A DNA stretch of 64,000 nucleotides from Thermohalobaculum sp039821125. Its GTDB lineage: Bacteria > Pseudomonadota > Alphaproteobacteria > Rhodobacterales > Rhodobacteraceae. The notes beneath the pieces were generated by a model. It was not told where the DNA came from and made no database searches. It worked only from the letters and a program-made list of their open reading frames with translations. Location: assembly GCA_039821125.1 (NCBI GenBank), contig JBCBOR010000015.1:15856-79855 (forward strand), written 5' to 3'. The translations under genes and the position numbers were made by a program. Shown piece by piece: positions 49,674-58,704 of this stretch. Position 1 is the first letter of the stretch. Every line of letters begins with the position of its first letter.

Positions 49674-50504
49674 ATGGATGGGATAACGACCGGTCTGGAG
49701 GTGCGTCCGCTGTCGGGTGCGCTGGGGGCGGAGGTGCTGGGCATCGATCTCGCGGCGCTCGATGAGGCCGGGTTTGCCGCGGTCCACCGGGCGTTTCTGG
49801 ATCATCAGGTCCTTGTCTTTCGCGATCAGGATCTGTCGCCCGAGGCCTATGTCGCCGCCGCGCGCCGGTTCGGCAGCCCCGTGCCATATCCCTTTGCCAA
49901 GGGGGTCGAGGGTCAGCCCGAGATCACCGTTATCGTGAAGGAGGCGCACCAGACATCCAATTTCGGCGGCATGTGGCACTCGGACACGACCTACAAGCCC
50001 GAACCGCCGATTGCGACCATGCTGATGGCGCGCGAGACCCCGGCGGCGGGCGGCGATACGCTGTTCGCGTGCCAGTACGCGGCCTATGAGGCGCTGTCGG
50101 ACGGGATGAAGGCCCTGCTGGCGCCTTTGAAGGGCGTGTCAAGTTCCGCCAAGAACGCCAGTGCGCTGCGTGGGACGCATCTCGCGACCGGCTCGATGAA
50201 GGGCACGGATGGCGATGTGATGACCGCGGTCCATCCGGTGGTGCGCACCCATCCCGAGACCGGGCGCAAGGCGCTCTACGTCAATCGTTCGCACACCGTG
50301 GCGTTCGAGGGTATGACCGAGGCCGAGAGCACCTCGATCCTCGAGTACCTCTACCAGCACCAGATCCAGCCCGAGTTCACCGCCCGCGTCCGCTGGGCGC
50401 CAGGCACCGTGGTGATCTGGGACAACCGCTCATCCCAGCATTGTGCCATCAACGACTACGATGGCCACCGCCGCGAGATGTGGCGGGTGACGTTGGCTAG
50501 TTGA
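49674..50504 (+). CDS. TauD/TfdA-family Fe(II)/2-oxoglutarate dioxygenase
   Basis: A 276-residue dioxygenase. The facial triad is visible as His102-x-Asp104 in GGMWHSDTTYKPEP and distal His256 in NRSSQHCAINDY, with the 2-oxoglutarate Arg in GHRREMWRV (Arg266/267). The ribosome site AGGAGGTGATC matches the 3' end of 16S rRNA over an unusually long stretch, suggesting high translation. Known members act on taurine, 2,4-D or other sulfonates and carboxylates. It diverges from the CoA-transferase operon over 101 bases. Its end overlaps the caspase-like gene by eight bases. Confidence 0.91.
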   Translation: MDGITTGLEVRPLSGALGAEVLGIDLAALDEAGFAAVHRAFLDHQVLVFRDQDLSPEAYVAAARRFGSPVPYPFAKGVEGQPEITVIVKEAHQTSNFGGMWHSDTTYKPEPPIATMLMARETPAAGGDTLFACQYAAYEALSDGMKALLAPLKGVSSSAKNASALRGTHLATGSMKGTDGDVMTAVHPVVRTHPETGRKALYVNRSHTVAFEGMTEAESTSILEYLYQHQIQPEFTARVRWAPGTVVIWDNRSSQHCAINDYDGHRREMWRVTLAS

Positions 50505-52065
50505 CCGAGAGCTCTGTTCGATCCGAAACATTGAAGAACATGGTTCGCCCGTCAACGCGGCTGGTCATGGCAATCTCAGTCGAGTCCCGTCCTGCATTAC
50601 CGTAGACCCTCCAGCATTGGCGCCAGCCGCTGGGTGAGAGCAATGGCCCTTCGCCGCAGAGTCCATCCGCAATGTAGAGCCAATTGTCATTGCCTTCGCG
50701 TTTAAGATCCAACCCCTGTGTGACATTGAAGCTGACTTTGCCGGATCGATCGAAGCGCACAGTACCGTTGCGATTGGTGAGTTCCCTATCTGGGAGGATC
50801 GCCTTCAGCGTTGCCGTCTCGAGAAGACGCATTCTCGAGAGCGGATTGTCGCGGGAGTTCTCCGCTGTAAGGGTAAATGTACAATCCTCGTCTTCGATCT
50901 TTCCCGTCATCCGAGAGACTCCATCGACAAGGAAGCCAGTGTATCTGAAGCCCGCAGAAGGCTCGGTGCTATGCAGACTGCCGACAACTGAAACATCGCC
51001 GACCTGATTGATACTGATGTCGAGAACTTTGAAAGACCCACCTTTCCGGCGGATCCTGATATCGCCGCCATAGAGGTTCACGCGATATGCAGCGGAAAGG
51101 CCGCTCGGCTCGCAGGTCTGTTGCGCAAGATAGACCCCATCGAACTGCGAGCGCGGTGTTCGTCGAGGTTGCTCGGATGTGTTGCTGGACTCTCCGGCAG
51201 ATCTATCGCGGAGAGCTGCGACGGCTGTCAGAGAGGAGGTCTCCCACGGCGTCTGTCTTCCATTGGTCGCGGCGCGAACACGATTGCGAATCGCGATGAA
51301 AGCGTCTTCGATTCTGAGGCCCGGTTCTTCGATCAACGAGACCAGTGCCTCGGCGTACGGGCTGTTCTTCGCTCCTGGTGTTCCGTCAAGGGCTACGGAA
51401 CCTGGAGCAGTTGCAAAAGCCAAAAGGGCACCTGGTGGTGCGATCACCTGCGACAAACCGGACGACAGAGTTCTGAGATTGCTATCGGTGCTGGCCGCGG
51501 CAAGTTGGACATCTCCGCGCGCGCCGCTTTCGGCTTGGGCAATCGCCTCGAACGGGTTATCGCGACAGGCGTCGATGACGATGACCTTCATTTGTACATT
51601 GGTCGCGGCGACGGCCTTGAGCAGGTCCTGCAGATCGACGGTCTCCGACCGTATGTCTGCCGTGGAGCCAATATCCGCATCCACCGGGATCAGGTAGTTC
51701 TGCCCGTCCACCTGGAGGCCATGGCCCGCGTAGTAGATGAAGGCAATCCCGCCGCGCTGGCGGATCTCGGCGGCGAACTCGTCCACAACCGCCTGCATCT
51801 CGTCGCGGCCAAGATCGGTCAGCGCGCCGCCGCGATGCACTTTGTACCCCGCGCCGCGCAGAGCCGCCGCGATTGCTCCGGCATCATTCGAGGGATTGTC
51901 GAGCGCGGTTATCCGCTGGTAGGCGCCATTGCCGATCACCAACGCCGTGCGGGGCAGGTCATCGCCCAGGACCTCGTTCGGGGTTGCGGGGCGCTGGGTT
52001 TGTGCACAGGCCGCAAGCGCAACGACCAACAGACTGGACACGGCTCGACCAAACCACTGCAACAT
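50497..52065 (-). CDS. Caspase-like (peptidase C14) lipoprotein
   Basis: A 522-residue orthocaspase-type protein. The N-terminus is a lipoprotein signal ending VALAAC (lipid Cys20). The caspase domain (about 38-270) has TALVIGNGAYQ, the catalytic His115 in FIYYAGHGLQV and Cys167 in VIVIDACRDNPF. The C-terminal 220 residues contain about four beta-rich segments with paired Cys (QTCEPSG, EDCTFTL, GLCGEGP, QCWRVYG). Two in-frame ATGs abut; the second has better GAGGA spacing. Similar proteins are annotated as caspase family; targets are unknown. Envelope anchoring sets it apart from cytoplasmic suicide proteases. Confidence 0.9.
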   Translation of the reverse strand: MLQWFGRAVSSLLVVALAACAQTQRPATPNEVLGDDLPRTALVIGNGAYQRITALDNPSNDAGAIAAALRGAGYKVHRGGALTDLGRDEMQAVVDEFAAEIRQRGGIAFIYYAGHGLQVDGQNYLIPVDADIGSTADIRSETVDLQDLLKAVAATNVQMKVIVIDACRDNPFEAIAQAESGARGDVQLAAASTDSNLRTLSSGLSQVIAPPGALLAFATAPGSVALDGTPGAKNSPYAEALVSLIEEPGLRIEDAFIAIRNRVRAATNGRQTPWETSSLTAVAALRDRSAGESSNTSEQPRRTPRSQFDGVYLAQQTCEPSGLSAAYRVNLYGGDIRIRRKGGSFKVLDISINQVGDVSVVGSLHSTEPSAGFRYTGFLVDGVSRMTGKIEDEDCTFTLTAENSRDNPLSRMRLLETATLKAILPDRELTNRNGTVRFDRSGKVSFNVTQGLDLKREGNDNWLYIADGLCGEGPLLSPSGWRQCWRVYGNAGRDSTEIAMTSRVDGRTMFFNVSDRTELSVN

Positions 52066-52136
52066 CACTGTTCCTCACGCTGCAAAACCATCAACCAATG
52101 CGGGACAGGATACGCCCGGGCCGGACGACGATCAAC

Positions 52137-53333
52137 CTAGCGGCTGGCCCGGCGTGTTGCGAGGATCGCCGCCATCCCGGCGCCGACCAGACCGAGAGAC
52201 AGCGCGAGCACCGTATCGTAGCCGAAAAAGACCCAGATCTTGGCCGCGAGCACCGGTCCCATGGCGCCGCCGAGCACGTAGGGCACTGCGAGCATCCCGG
52301 CGATCTGGCCAAAGCCCGCGCGCCCCAGCACCTCGGCCGTCAGGACCGGGCGCACGATCGAAATCACGCCGTAAGCCGCGCCGTAGGGGACCACGAAGGC
52401 AAAGGCGAGCCAGGGCATCATCTCGGTCGAAAGCAGCGCCGCGAGACCGATTGCCATGCCGACAAAGGTCGCGATGGCAGCCCCGAACGTATCGACATGG
52501 CGCTGGGCCGCGACCATGATCACCCGGCCCACCACCTGCATCGGCCCGACCATGGACGCGATCAGGACGGCGATTCCGGTCTCGATTCCGCGATCATCCA
52601 TGATCGGGCGAATGTGGCTGATGATCATGCCGTGCACGAGGCCCGTGGCCGCGAACCCAAAGGCGATGCACCAGAAGGCAGGTTTTCGAAGGACGGTGCG
52701 GGCGACCGTCTGCTGGGTCTCCGGTTGGGCGGGAGGCGGTGCGCGGTGCCGCTCGAGCAGGCGCAGCCCGGCCATCCCCAGCGGCAGGGCGACCAGTGCT
52801 GCGACGGCGGCGAAGACCAGCAAGGCGCCGCGCCACCCAAGGGTCTCGCTCAGCAGATAGGCTGATGGGAAGGACACAGTGCCGGCAAAACCCGCAACGA
52901 GTGTGACGATGGTGATGGCCTGCTTGGCCCGGCTGCCGACGGTGACCGTGATGATCGCGAAACACGCCTCGTAGAGGCACATGCCATTCACCAGCCCGAT
53001 CGCCAGCCAAACGGCCCAGAACTGCCAGAGCGCCGTAACCTGAGACAACAGCACCAGAAGCAGAGCGCCTGCCGCGATTGCCCCGAGGAACATCGCTCGG
53101 CTACCGCCCCGGTCTATGATGCGTCCTGCCCGAGGCGAGATCAGCGCCGTGACGATCAGCGAGGCCGTGAACGCGCCGGAGATCTCGCCCCGGGTCCATC
53201 CGAATTCGCTCTCCCAGACCGGCAGCAGCGCCGGGAACATGTAGTAAAGCGTGGCCCAGACCAGGGTCTCGGCCACTGCCAGCGGCAGTACCGCCTGCCA
53301 CAGGGGCGGTGCTGCCTGCGGGGCGCCTGCCAT
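52137..53333 (-). CDS. MFS transporter
   Basis: A 398-residue carrier with about 12 hydrophobic segments. The N-terminal part has TLYYMFPALLPVWESEFGWTRGEISGAF and a loop PRAGRIIDRGGSRAMF like the A-motif of the family. A charged central loop RLLERHRAPPPAQPETQQTV divides two halves. The ATG at 53333 has a GGGAGA site; another ATG five codons upstream has none. The substrate is unknown; related carriers move organic acids or drugs. It diverges from the acyl-CoA dehydrogenase operon. Confidence 0.9.
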   Translation of the reverse strand: MAGAPQAAPPLWQAVLPLAVAETLVWATLYYMFPALLPVWESEFGWTRGEISGAFTASLIVTALISPRAGRIIDRGGSRAMFLGAIAAGALLLVLLSQVTALWQFWAVWLAIGLVNGMCLYEACFAIITVTVGSRAKQAITIVTLVAGFAGTVSFPSAYLLSETLGWRGALLVFAAVAALVALPLGMAGLRLLERHRAPPPAQPETQQTVARTVLRKPAFWCIAFGFAATGLVHGMIISHIRPIMDDRGIETGIAVLIASMVGPMQVVGRVIMVAAQRHVDTFGAAIATFVGMAIGLAALLSTEMMPWLAFAFVVPYGAAYGVISIVRPVLTAEVLGRAGFGQIAGMLAVPYVLGGAMGPVLAAKIWVFFGYDTVLALSLGLVGAGMAAILATRRASR

Positions 53334-53534
53334 TGCTGGTTCTCCCATCTTGTTATGCGCTATTGTGCGGGCGGGTGCGGGATCTGTCCATCGCCGACAC
53401 TGTTCGGGCGGCGTCTCAGGTAGTTGCTGGGGGCAGGCATCCGGCAGGTGATCAATCGCAGCATATGGGGTCTGCCGCTTTACCGCGCGCGCGGGTTCAA
53501 CTACCTCGACGCTGTAGGACTTTTGGAGGCGCGC

Positions 53535-54581
53535 GTGAGCGACGATCTGACTCTGATAGCGGATGCGACCGCGCGCATCTTAGCCGATCTCGCCGATCCG
53601 CAGGCCGTGAATGCTGCGCCGGATCAAAGCTGGCGCGCACCGCTTTGGCAGGCGTTGGAGGAGGCGGGTCTGACCCGCGCCTGGGTGCCCGAAGCGCAGG
53701 GCGGGGCGGGGGTGCCGCTCAGCCATGGGTTCGAGATCCTGCGCGTCTCCGGTCACTATGCCTGTCCGGTCGCGCTGGCCGAGACGATGCTCGCCGGTTG
53801 GTGCCTGTCCGAGGCGGGGCTGGATGTGCCGTCGGGTGTCCTCGCGATCGCGCCCATGCGGGGGCATGATCGCTTGTCGGTCGATGATGCCGGTGCGCTC
53901 AGCGGGATCGCCCGCGCTGTGCCTTTCGCGGCAGAGGCTGCGCAGATCATCGTGGTGGCCGAAGGGCAGGTGATGCGCTTTGAGCCCGGATCAGTGACGG
54001 CGTCTCCGCGCCGGGCGGATATGGGCGGGGAGCGCGTTGATCTTCGGTTCGAGTCTGTGGTCCCGGCTCACGTGGCTGCATGGCCGGGCGGTGCGGCGGC
54101 GCTCGAGCGCATGGGGGCGGTCGCCCGTGCGTGCCAGATGACCGGTGCGCTTGAGACGGCTTTGCACGTCACAACCGGCTATACGCAGGAGCGCGAGGCG
54201 TTCGGGCGCAAGATCGCCAAGTTCCAGGCGGTGCAGCAGAACCTCGCCCGGTTGGCAGGTGAGGTGGCGGCTGCACTGTCGGCCTCTGGGTCGGCGGCGG
54301 AAACGTTGGAGACCGAGCCGCAGGACAGCGATGCGGCCTTCCTCGAGATCGCAGCGGCCAAGATCCGCTGCGGCGAGGCGGTTGAGACAGGAGCGGCCAT
54401 CGCCCATCAGGCCCATGGCGCCATCGGTTGGACGCAGGACTATGTGCTGCAGCGGTTCACGCGGCGGCTCTGGGGTTGGCGCGATGATTTCGGGACCGAG
54501 GCGGACTGGGCTGTGCGTCTCGGTCGCCATGTCGCCGCGCTCGGGGGTGATGCGCTTTGGCCGCTGATGACATCGAGGTAA
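53535..54581 (+). CDS. Acyl-CoA dehydrogenase (1)
   Basis: A 348-residue acyl-CoA dehydrogenase-like protein, starting at GTG (VSDDLTLIADATARIL) after GGAGG. It is shorter than the usual 380 residues. It has the N-terminal helical part (LEEAGLTRAWVPEAQGGAG), the C-terminal family segments GYTQEREAFGRKIAKFQAVQ and IAHQAHGAIGWTQDYVLQRFTRRLWGWRDDFG, but a shortened FAD/beta domain. The usual FAD-contact WITNG motif is not found. It probably pairs with the next, full-length acyl-CoA dehydrogenase, as often seen for heteromeric steroid- or branched-acyl-CoA dehydrogenases. Confidence 0.87.
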   Translation: MSDDLTLIADATARILADLADPQAVNAAPDQSWRAPLWQALEEAGLTRAWVPEAQGGAGVPLSHGFEILRVSGHYACPVALAETMLAGWCLSEAGLDVPSGVLAIAPMRGHDRLSVDDAGALSGIARAVPFAAEAAQIIVVAEGQVMRFEPGSVTASPRRADMGGERVDLRFESVVPAHVAAWPGGAAALERMGAVARACQMTGALETALHVTTGYTQEREAFGRKIAKFQAVQQNLARLAGEVAAALSASGSAAETLETEPQDSDAAFLEIAAAKIRCGEAVETGAAIAHQAHGAIGWTQDYVLQRFTRRLWGWRDDFGTEADWAVRLGRHVAALGGDALWPLMTSR

Positions 54582-54586
54582 CACGG

Positions 54587-54644
54587 AGGTGCGTCACGGA
54601 CGCACACTTCGGGGCGTTGCGTAGGGTGCGTCCGTGACTCACCG
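54587..54644. repeat. GGGTGCGTC inverted pair, copy 2 (degenerate)
   Basis: GGTGCGTCACGGACGCAC (54588-54605) and GTAGGGTGCGTCCGTGACTCACC (54621-54643) around an intervening loop. A few arm positions differ from the other copies (CACACTT for CACCCTA; GACTC for GACGC). It lies in the spacer between the two acyl-CoA dehydrogenase genes. Confidence 0.85.
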
Positions 54645-54663
54645 TTGGTGAAGGAGGAAGTAC

Positions 54664-55824
54664 ATGCAAACCGCGATCCGCTTTGATCAGGAGCGTCTGC
54701 CGCCCCAAACCGAAGACCTGCGCGCCGAGGTCCGCGCCTTCCTCGCGGACGAGATCGCCCGCGGCACCTTTGATCCGGCGCTCGGTCTGGGCCAGGATGC
54801 GTTTGACCGTGCCTTCTCCCGCAGGGTCGGCGCCAAGGGTTGGATCGGCATGACATGGCCGAAGCGATATGGCGGCCATGAACGCACTCATCTCGACCGG
54901 TATGTCGTGACCGAGGAGATGCGCGCCGTCACTGCGCCGACCTGGTGCCATTTCGTCGCCGATCGCCAGTCCGGCCCCGTGATCCTGAAATACGGCACTG
55001 ATGAACTGAAAGAGGAGATCCTTCCCAAGATCTGCCGGGGAGAGCTGTGCTTTGCCATCGGCATGTCCGAGCCGAACTCGGGTTCGGATCTCTTTGCAGC
55101 CTCGGTCCGGGCCGATCGCGAAGGCGACATGTTCCGGGTCAACGGGCGCAAGATCTGGACGTCCAATGCGCACCGGGCGGATTACATGATTGCGCTCCTC
55201 AGGACCTCGCCGCCAACCAAAGAGAACCGGCGCCATGGCCTGACACAGTTCCTGGTTCCGATGGATACGCCGGGGATTTCGGTCACGCCGATCGCGGCCA
55301 TGCCGGGGATGACTGACTTCAACGAGGTCCTGTTCGAAGATGTGATGATCCCCGCCGACCACATGCTCGGCGAGATGGGTGGCGCTTGGAAACAGGCCAC
55401 CGCGGAGTTGGCTTATGAGCGGTCTGGCCCGGAGCGGTTTCTCGAGACTTTCTATGTCCTGGCGGCTCTGACCCGTCATCTCGGCGACCAGCCGGATGCA
55501 CGCGGGGCCGAAGGGCTGGGTCGGTTGGTCGCGCAGTTGCACACTTTGCGGCGTATGTCAGTGTCCGTCGCCGGCATGTTGCACGCGGGGAAGGAGCCGG
55601 TGCTCGAGAGCTCGATCGTCAAGGACCTTGGTACGCAGTGGGAACAGTGCCTGCCATCCGAGGCCCGGACGCTCGGCGCGCTTGTGCCGCCGCAGCCCGG
55701 CAACGCGCCAGATTTCGACGAGTTGATCGACTTCGCAACACTTGTAGCCCCGAAACTCACCATCCAGGGTGGCACGACCGAGATTCTGCGGGGAATCATC
55801 GCCCGTGGTCTCGGGATGCGCTGA
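54664..55824 (+). CDS. Acyl-CoA dehydrogenase (2)
   Basis: A 386-residue full-length acyl-CoA dehydrogenase. Family landmarks: GWIGMTWPKRYGGHERTHLDRYVV, CFAIGMSEPNSGSDLFAASVRADREGD, NGRKIWTSNAHRADYMIALLRT, FNEVLFEDVMIPADHMLGEMGGAW and the end APKLTIQGGTTEILRGIIARGLGMR. The enzyme oxidises an acyl-CoA with transfer of electrons to ETF. GAAGGAGGAAG precedes the ATG. It is the second gene of a four-gene unit with repeats in its first two spacers. Confidence 0.93.
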   Translation: MQTAIRFDQERLPPQTEDLRAEVRAFLADEIARGTFDPALGLGQDAFDRAFSRRVGAKGWIGMTWPKRYGGHERTHLDRYVVTEEMRAVTAPTWCHFVADRQSGPVILKYGTDELKEEILPKICRGELCFAIGMSEPNSGSDLFAASVRADREGDMFRVNGRKIWTSNAHRADYMIALLRTSPPTKENRRHGLTQFLVPMDTPGISVTPIAAMPGMTDFNEVLFEDVMIPADHMLGEMGGAWKQATAELAYERSGPERFLETFYVLAALTRHLGDQPDARGAEGLGRLVAQLHTLRRMSVSVAGMLHAGKEPVLESSIVKDLGTQWEQCLPSEARTLGALVPPQPGNAPDFDELIDFATLVAPKLTIQGGTTEILRGIIARGLGMR

Positions 55825-55832
55825 CCTCCGAC

Positions 55833-55894
55833 AAGGGTGCGTCACGGACGCACCCTACGATACGGTCCGTAGGGTGCGTCCGTGACGCACCCTT
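55833..55894. repeat. GGGTGCGTC inverted pair, copy 3
   Basis: AAGGGTGCGTCACGGACGCA followed by CCCTACG (55833-55859) and its exact complement (55868-55894) with an eight-base loop. It is the most compact copy and fills the spacer between the acyl-CoA dehydrogenase and enoyl-CoA hydratase genes. Confidence 0.92.
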
Positions 55895-55910
55895 GCTGAA
55901 GGAAAGAGCC

Positions 55911-56711
55911 ATGACCTATGACGCGCCGGAACTGGCGATCACCATCCGCGACCATGTAGCCACGGTCGAGATCCAGCGCCCGCCCCATAACTTCTTCGAC
56001 TTTGCGCTGATCAGGCAGATTGCAGACACCTACGAAGCGATGGATGACGATCCCGCTGTCCGGGCCATCCTGCTCTGCGCGGCCGGGAAATCCTTCTGCG
56101 CCGGGGCAAATTTTGGCGATGGCTCGCAGGTTCAGGAGGACGGCTCGGTCGAAGGTTCGGTCAATCGCGTTGGGATCGATCATCTCTATGTCGAGGCAGT
56201 GCGGGTCTTCGGCGCCAAGACCCCCGTGGTTGCCGCCATTCAGGGGGCGGCCATCGGCGGTGGTCTCGGCCTTGCCATGTCCGCCGATTTTCGCGTCGGC
56301 TGCCCGGAGAGCCGGTTTGCCGCGAACTTCACGCGGCTCGGGTTTCATCCGGGCTTCGGCCTCACGCACACCTTGCCACGGGTGGTCGGTCAGCAACGCG
56401 CAGCCATGATGTTCCTCACGTCGCGGCGCATCAAGGGAGAGGAGGCTCTGGAGATCGGCCTCCTCGACCAGATGGCGACGCTCGAGACGGTCAGACAGAC
56501 CGCCTGGGATCTGGCGCGGGAGATCGCGATCAACGCGCCGTTGGCCGTTGCTTCGACCCGGGCGACGCTTCGTCAGGGGCTGGCCGATGCGGTAAAGGCG
56601 CAGACCGATCACGAACTGCACGAGCAGACGTGGCTGCGCAAGACCGAGGATTTCAAGGAAGGTGTGGCCGCCACCCATGACCGGCGCCTCCCGGACTTCC
56701 AGGGACGCTGA
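55911..56711 (+). CDS. Enoyl-CoA hydratase/isomerase family protein (4)
   Basis: A 266-residue crotonase-fold enzyme starting MTYDAPELAITIRDHVATVEIQRPP after GAAGGAAAG. Oxyanion-hole segments: SFCAGANFGDGSQ and QGAAIGGGLGLAMSADFRV. It has FTRLGFHPGFGLTHTLPRVVG at the second active-site position, where Gly/Phe replace the acid Glu, so it may be an isomerase or lyase rather than a hydratase. It is third in the acyl-CoA dehydrogenase operon and likely acts on the enoyl-CoA product. The frame is open far upstream through the repeat, which is not a coding start. Confidence 0.92.
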   Translation: MTYDAPELAITIRDHVATVEIQRPPHNFFDFALIRQIADTYEAMDDDPAVRAILLCAAGKSFCAGANFGDGSQVQEDGSVEGSVNRVGIDHLYVEAVRVFGAKTPVVAAIQGAAIGGGLGLAMSADFRVGCPESRFAANFTRLGFHPGFGLTHTLPRVVGQQRAAMMFLTSRRIKGEEALEIGLLDQMATLETVRQTAWDLAREIAINAPLAVASTRATLRQGLADAVKAQTDHELHEQTWLRKTEDFKEGVAATHDRRLPDFQGR

Positions 56712-56723
56712 GGTAGAGCGGTG

Positions 56724-57653
56724 ATGCGGATCCTTTTTCTCGGTGCCGGTGCCGTTGGCGGCTATTTCGGTGGACGTTTGGCGGCCGCGGGTCGCGATGT
56801 GACATTTCTGGTGCGAGAGGCACGCGCCGAGCAGCTCTCGACCGGTCTGCGCATCCTGTCGCGCCTTGGCGATGCGACGGTCGAGGTGCAGACCTTGCTG
56901 GCGGACGAGGCCGCGGACCCCTTCGATATCATTGCGATCGCCTGCAAGTCGTACGGTCTGGCGGGAGCGCTCGATGCCGTGGCCCCGCATGTGCGGTCCG
57001 GGACGGCCATCCTGCCGCTGCTGAACGGGATCGATCATATCGATGTGATCGCGACCCGGTTCCCCGAGGCCGTGACCTGGGGCGGTATTGCCCATATCGG
57101 GGCAACCCTGCACCAGGACGGGTCAGTCAATCATTTCAACAAGCTGCACAAATTGACCGTGGGGTTACGCGCAGGGCAGGAGGCAAGCGAGGCGCTGGCC
57201 CGGCAGCTGGCCTCGGCCGGGCAGGCGGCGGGCTATGACGGTGTCTTCGCCGAGGACATCACGCAGGCGCTTTGGGACAAATGGGTGATGCTGGCGAGTC
57301 TCGCGGCAGGGACCTGTCTGATGCGGGCCTCGGTCGGGCGCATCCTGGCGACGGGACATGGTGCGGCGGTGCTGTCGCAGATCATCGATGAGGTCGCCGC
57401 AATCGCCGAGGCCGAAGGGCAGCTTCCCGCCGAGGATGTGATGGCCCGGATCCGGGCGATGCTCTCCGAGCGCGGATCGGCCTGGACCGCATCCATGCTG
57501 CGGGACATGCAAGCGGGCTATCCGACGGAGGCCGATCACATCATCGGCGCCTTGCTGCGCCGGGCCGGGCGGCATGGGATCGCCGCGCCGCATCTGGCGG
57601 CGGCGCTGACCCATCTCGAAGTCTATGAAGCCGAGCGCGATCCGATGGGCTGA
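56724..57653 (+). CDS. 2-dehydropantoate 2-reductase family protein (2)
   Basis: A 309-residue ApbA/PanE-fold reductase: MRILFLGAGAVGGYFGGRLAAAGRDVTFLVR (NADP site), IIAIACKSYGLAGALDAV, ILPLLNGIDHID, and the C-terminal domain KWVMLASLAAGTCLMRASVG. A GTG directly precedes the ATG chosen here; a GAGG site fits. It is 12 bases after the hydratase gene, making it fourth in a beta-oxidation-like unit, which argues for a role on a 2-oxo or 3-oxo acid rather than in pantothenate synthesis. Confidence 0.88.
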   Translation: MRILFLGAGAVGGYFGGRLAAAGRDVTFLVREARAEQLSTGLRILSRLGDATVEVQTLLADEAADPFDIIAIACKSYGLAGALDAVAPHVRSGTAILPLLNGIDHIDVIATRFPEAVTWGGIAHIGATLHQDGSVNHFNKLHKLTVGLRAGQEASEALARQLASAGQAAGYDGVFAEDITQALWDKWVMLASLAAGTCLMRASVGRILATGHGAAVLSQIIDEVAAIAEAEGQLPAEDVMARIRAMLSERGSAWTASMLRDMQAGYPTEADHIIGALLRRAGRHGIAAPHLAAALTHLEVYEAERDPMG

Positions 57654-57672
57654 CGCGAACGGGGAAGCGGCG

Positions 57673-57750
57673 GGTCTGGCCCGCGCTCCCTGTCAATGTC
57701 GTGATCGGCCCCAGTGTCGTCCTGGCCCACCCGCCCGCGCGGGCCAGACC
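57673..57750. repeat. G-run loop inverted repeat, copy 4
   Basis: GGTCTGGCCCGCG (57673-57685) pairs perfectly with CGCGGGCCAGACC (57738-57750). The loop ends with GGCCCACCCGCCCG, which reads CGGGCGGGTGGGCC on the other strand. It lies just after the reductase stop. Confidence 0.85.
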
Positions 57751-57930
57751 AGATGCGGCGATCCCTCCAGGTGTTTCAACTCCGGAACGGGTACGGTCCG
57801 TGCCGAGCGATGGCCGAGCGTTCTGACCGTCTGCAAGGCGACGGGCAAGGTGTTGCCATGCTTGCGCCGCTCTGCCTGTGCCCACCGTCTGGCGTTCTGA
57901 TGCTGGCTGGGGTTTTCGGGCCGGTTTCAC

Positions 57931-58614
57931 TTGAACGGCATCAAAGAAATTTTGAACCGCAGCGGGCATCCTGACGACCAAATCCTGTCTTTGAAACAAG
58001 AGCAGGATGTCAGGGTGATGCCGGATCTGAAGTTTGATGCGAATGGGAAATACTACAAGTGTTTCCCTCAACAGAACAAGATGTCGTGCGGCGTTGCCTG
58101 CATCCGCATGGTCAACCATTACCTCACCGGAAAGGACATCGGGGCCGCGGTTGTGCGCCACTATGTCGGGCTGGTGGAGCGTCCGGAGGCGCGCCCGGCC
58201 ATGCGCGGCGGTGTGGTCCCGCAGGCAACCGCCCATAACTTCGAGACAACGGGTATCAGCCTGACGACCGCTGCGAAGGCGCTGCACTCCCTCAGGCCGC
58301 CGCGCCTTTGGCATTTGGAGACGCAGGCGCACCTGGACGTCATGAAAACCGCCTCGCCGACCAATCCGATGCTCGTCAGCCTGAAAGGCGTCCAGGGCTT
58401 CTGGCACCTGATGGTGGCGGTCGATACGATCAAGGGGGGTGGCGGTGCGGTCGAAGAGGTCGTCGTTGTTGATCCGGGCGGACCCACGATCAGGGGGCGC
58501 TCTCAGGGCAGGATCGGGACGGTCGATGCCGAGTTCGGCATCTACGATATCGGCGGCAGTCGCAATTACGCTGGGATCGTGGCTGCCATCCATATGCGAA
58601 ACGGCGCGCGGTAG
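57931..58614 (+). CDS. C39-like/papain-like cysteine peptidase domain protein
   Basis: About 227 residues. The Cys active site is QQNKMSCGVACIRMVNHYLTGKD (Cys53, with an upstream Gln for the oxyanion hole), the His is in GVQGFWHLMVAVD (His159) and the Asp in VVVVDPGGPT (Asp181). These are the landmarks of C39-like and related papain-fold peptidases. No bacteriocin exporter or export signal is seen. The start is uncertain: TTG at 57931 gives this length, while ATG at 58018 would remove 29 residues but keep the catalytic domain. The role is unknown. Confidence 0.72.
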   Translation: MNGIKEILNRSGHPDDQILSLKQEQDVRVMPDLKFDANGKYYKCFPQQNKMSCGVACIRMVNHYLTGKDIGAAVVRHYVGLVERPEARPAMRGGVVPQATAHNFETTGISLTTAAKALHSLRPPRLWHLETQAHLDVMKTASPTNPMLVSLKGVQGFWHLMVAVDTIKGGGGAVEEVVVVDPGGPTIRGRSQGRIGTVDAEFGIYDIGGSRNYAGIVAAIHMRNGAR

Positions 58615-58704
58615 GCGGAGGAAACGCGTTGCAGCGGCGCCAGGACCGGTGTCAGCCGTGCCTTGCTACAGCCGCCGTCCGTCCGACTTTGTGTCCATAC
58701 ACCT

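Noticed and set aside
47499..55894. GGGTGCGTC pairs as insertion-sequence ends
   Set aside because: The inverted pairs are only about 60-70 bases long with no transposase between them and no target duplication seen.
57714..57974. Small plus-strand frame before the C39-like gene
   Set aside because: It runs through the right arm of an inverted repeat, has no ribosome site and matches no family.
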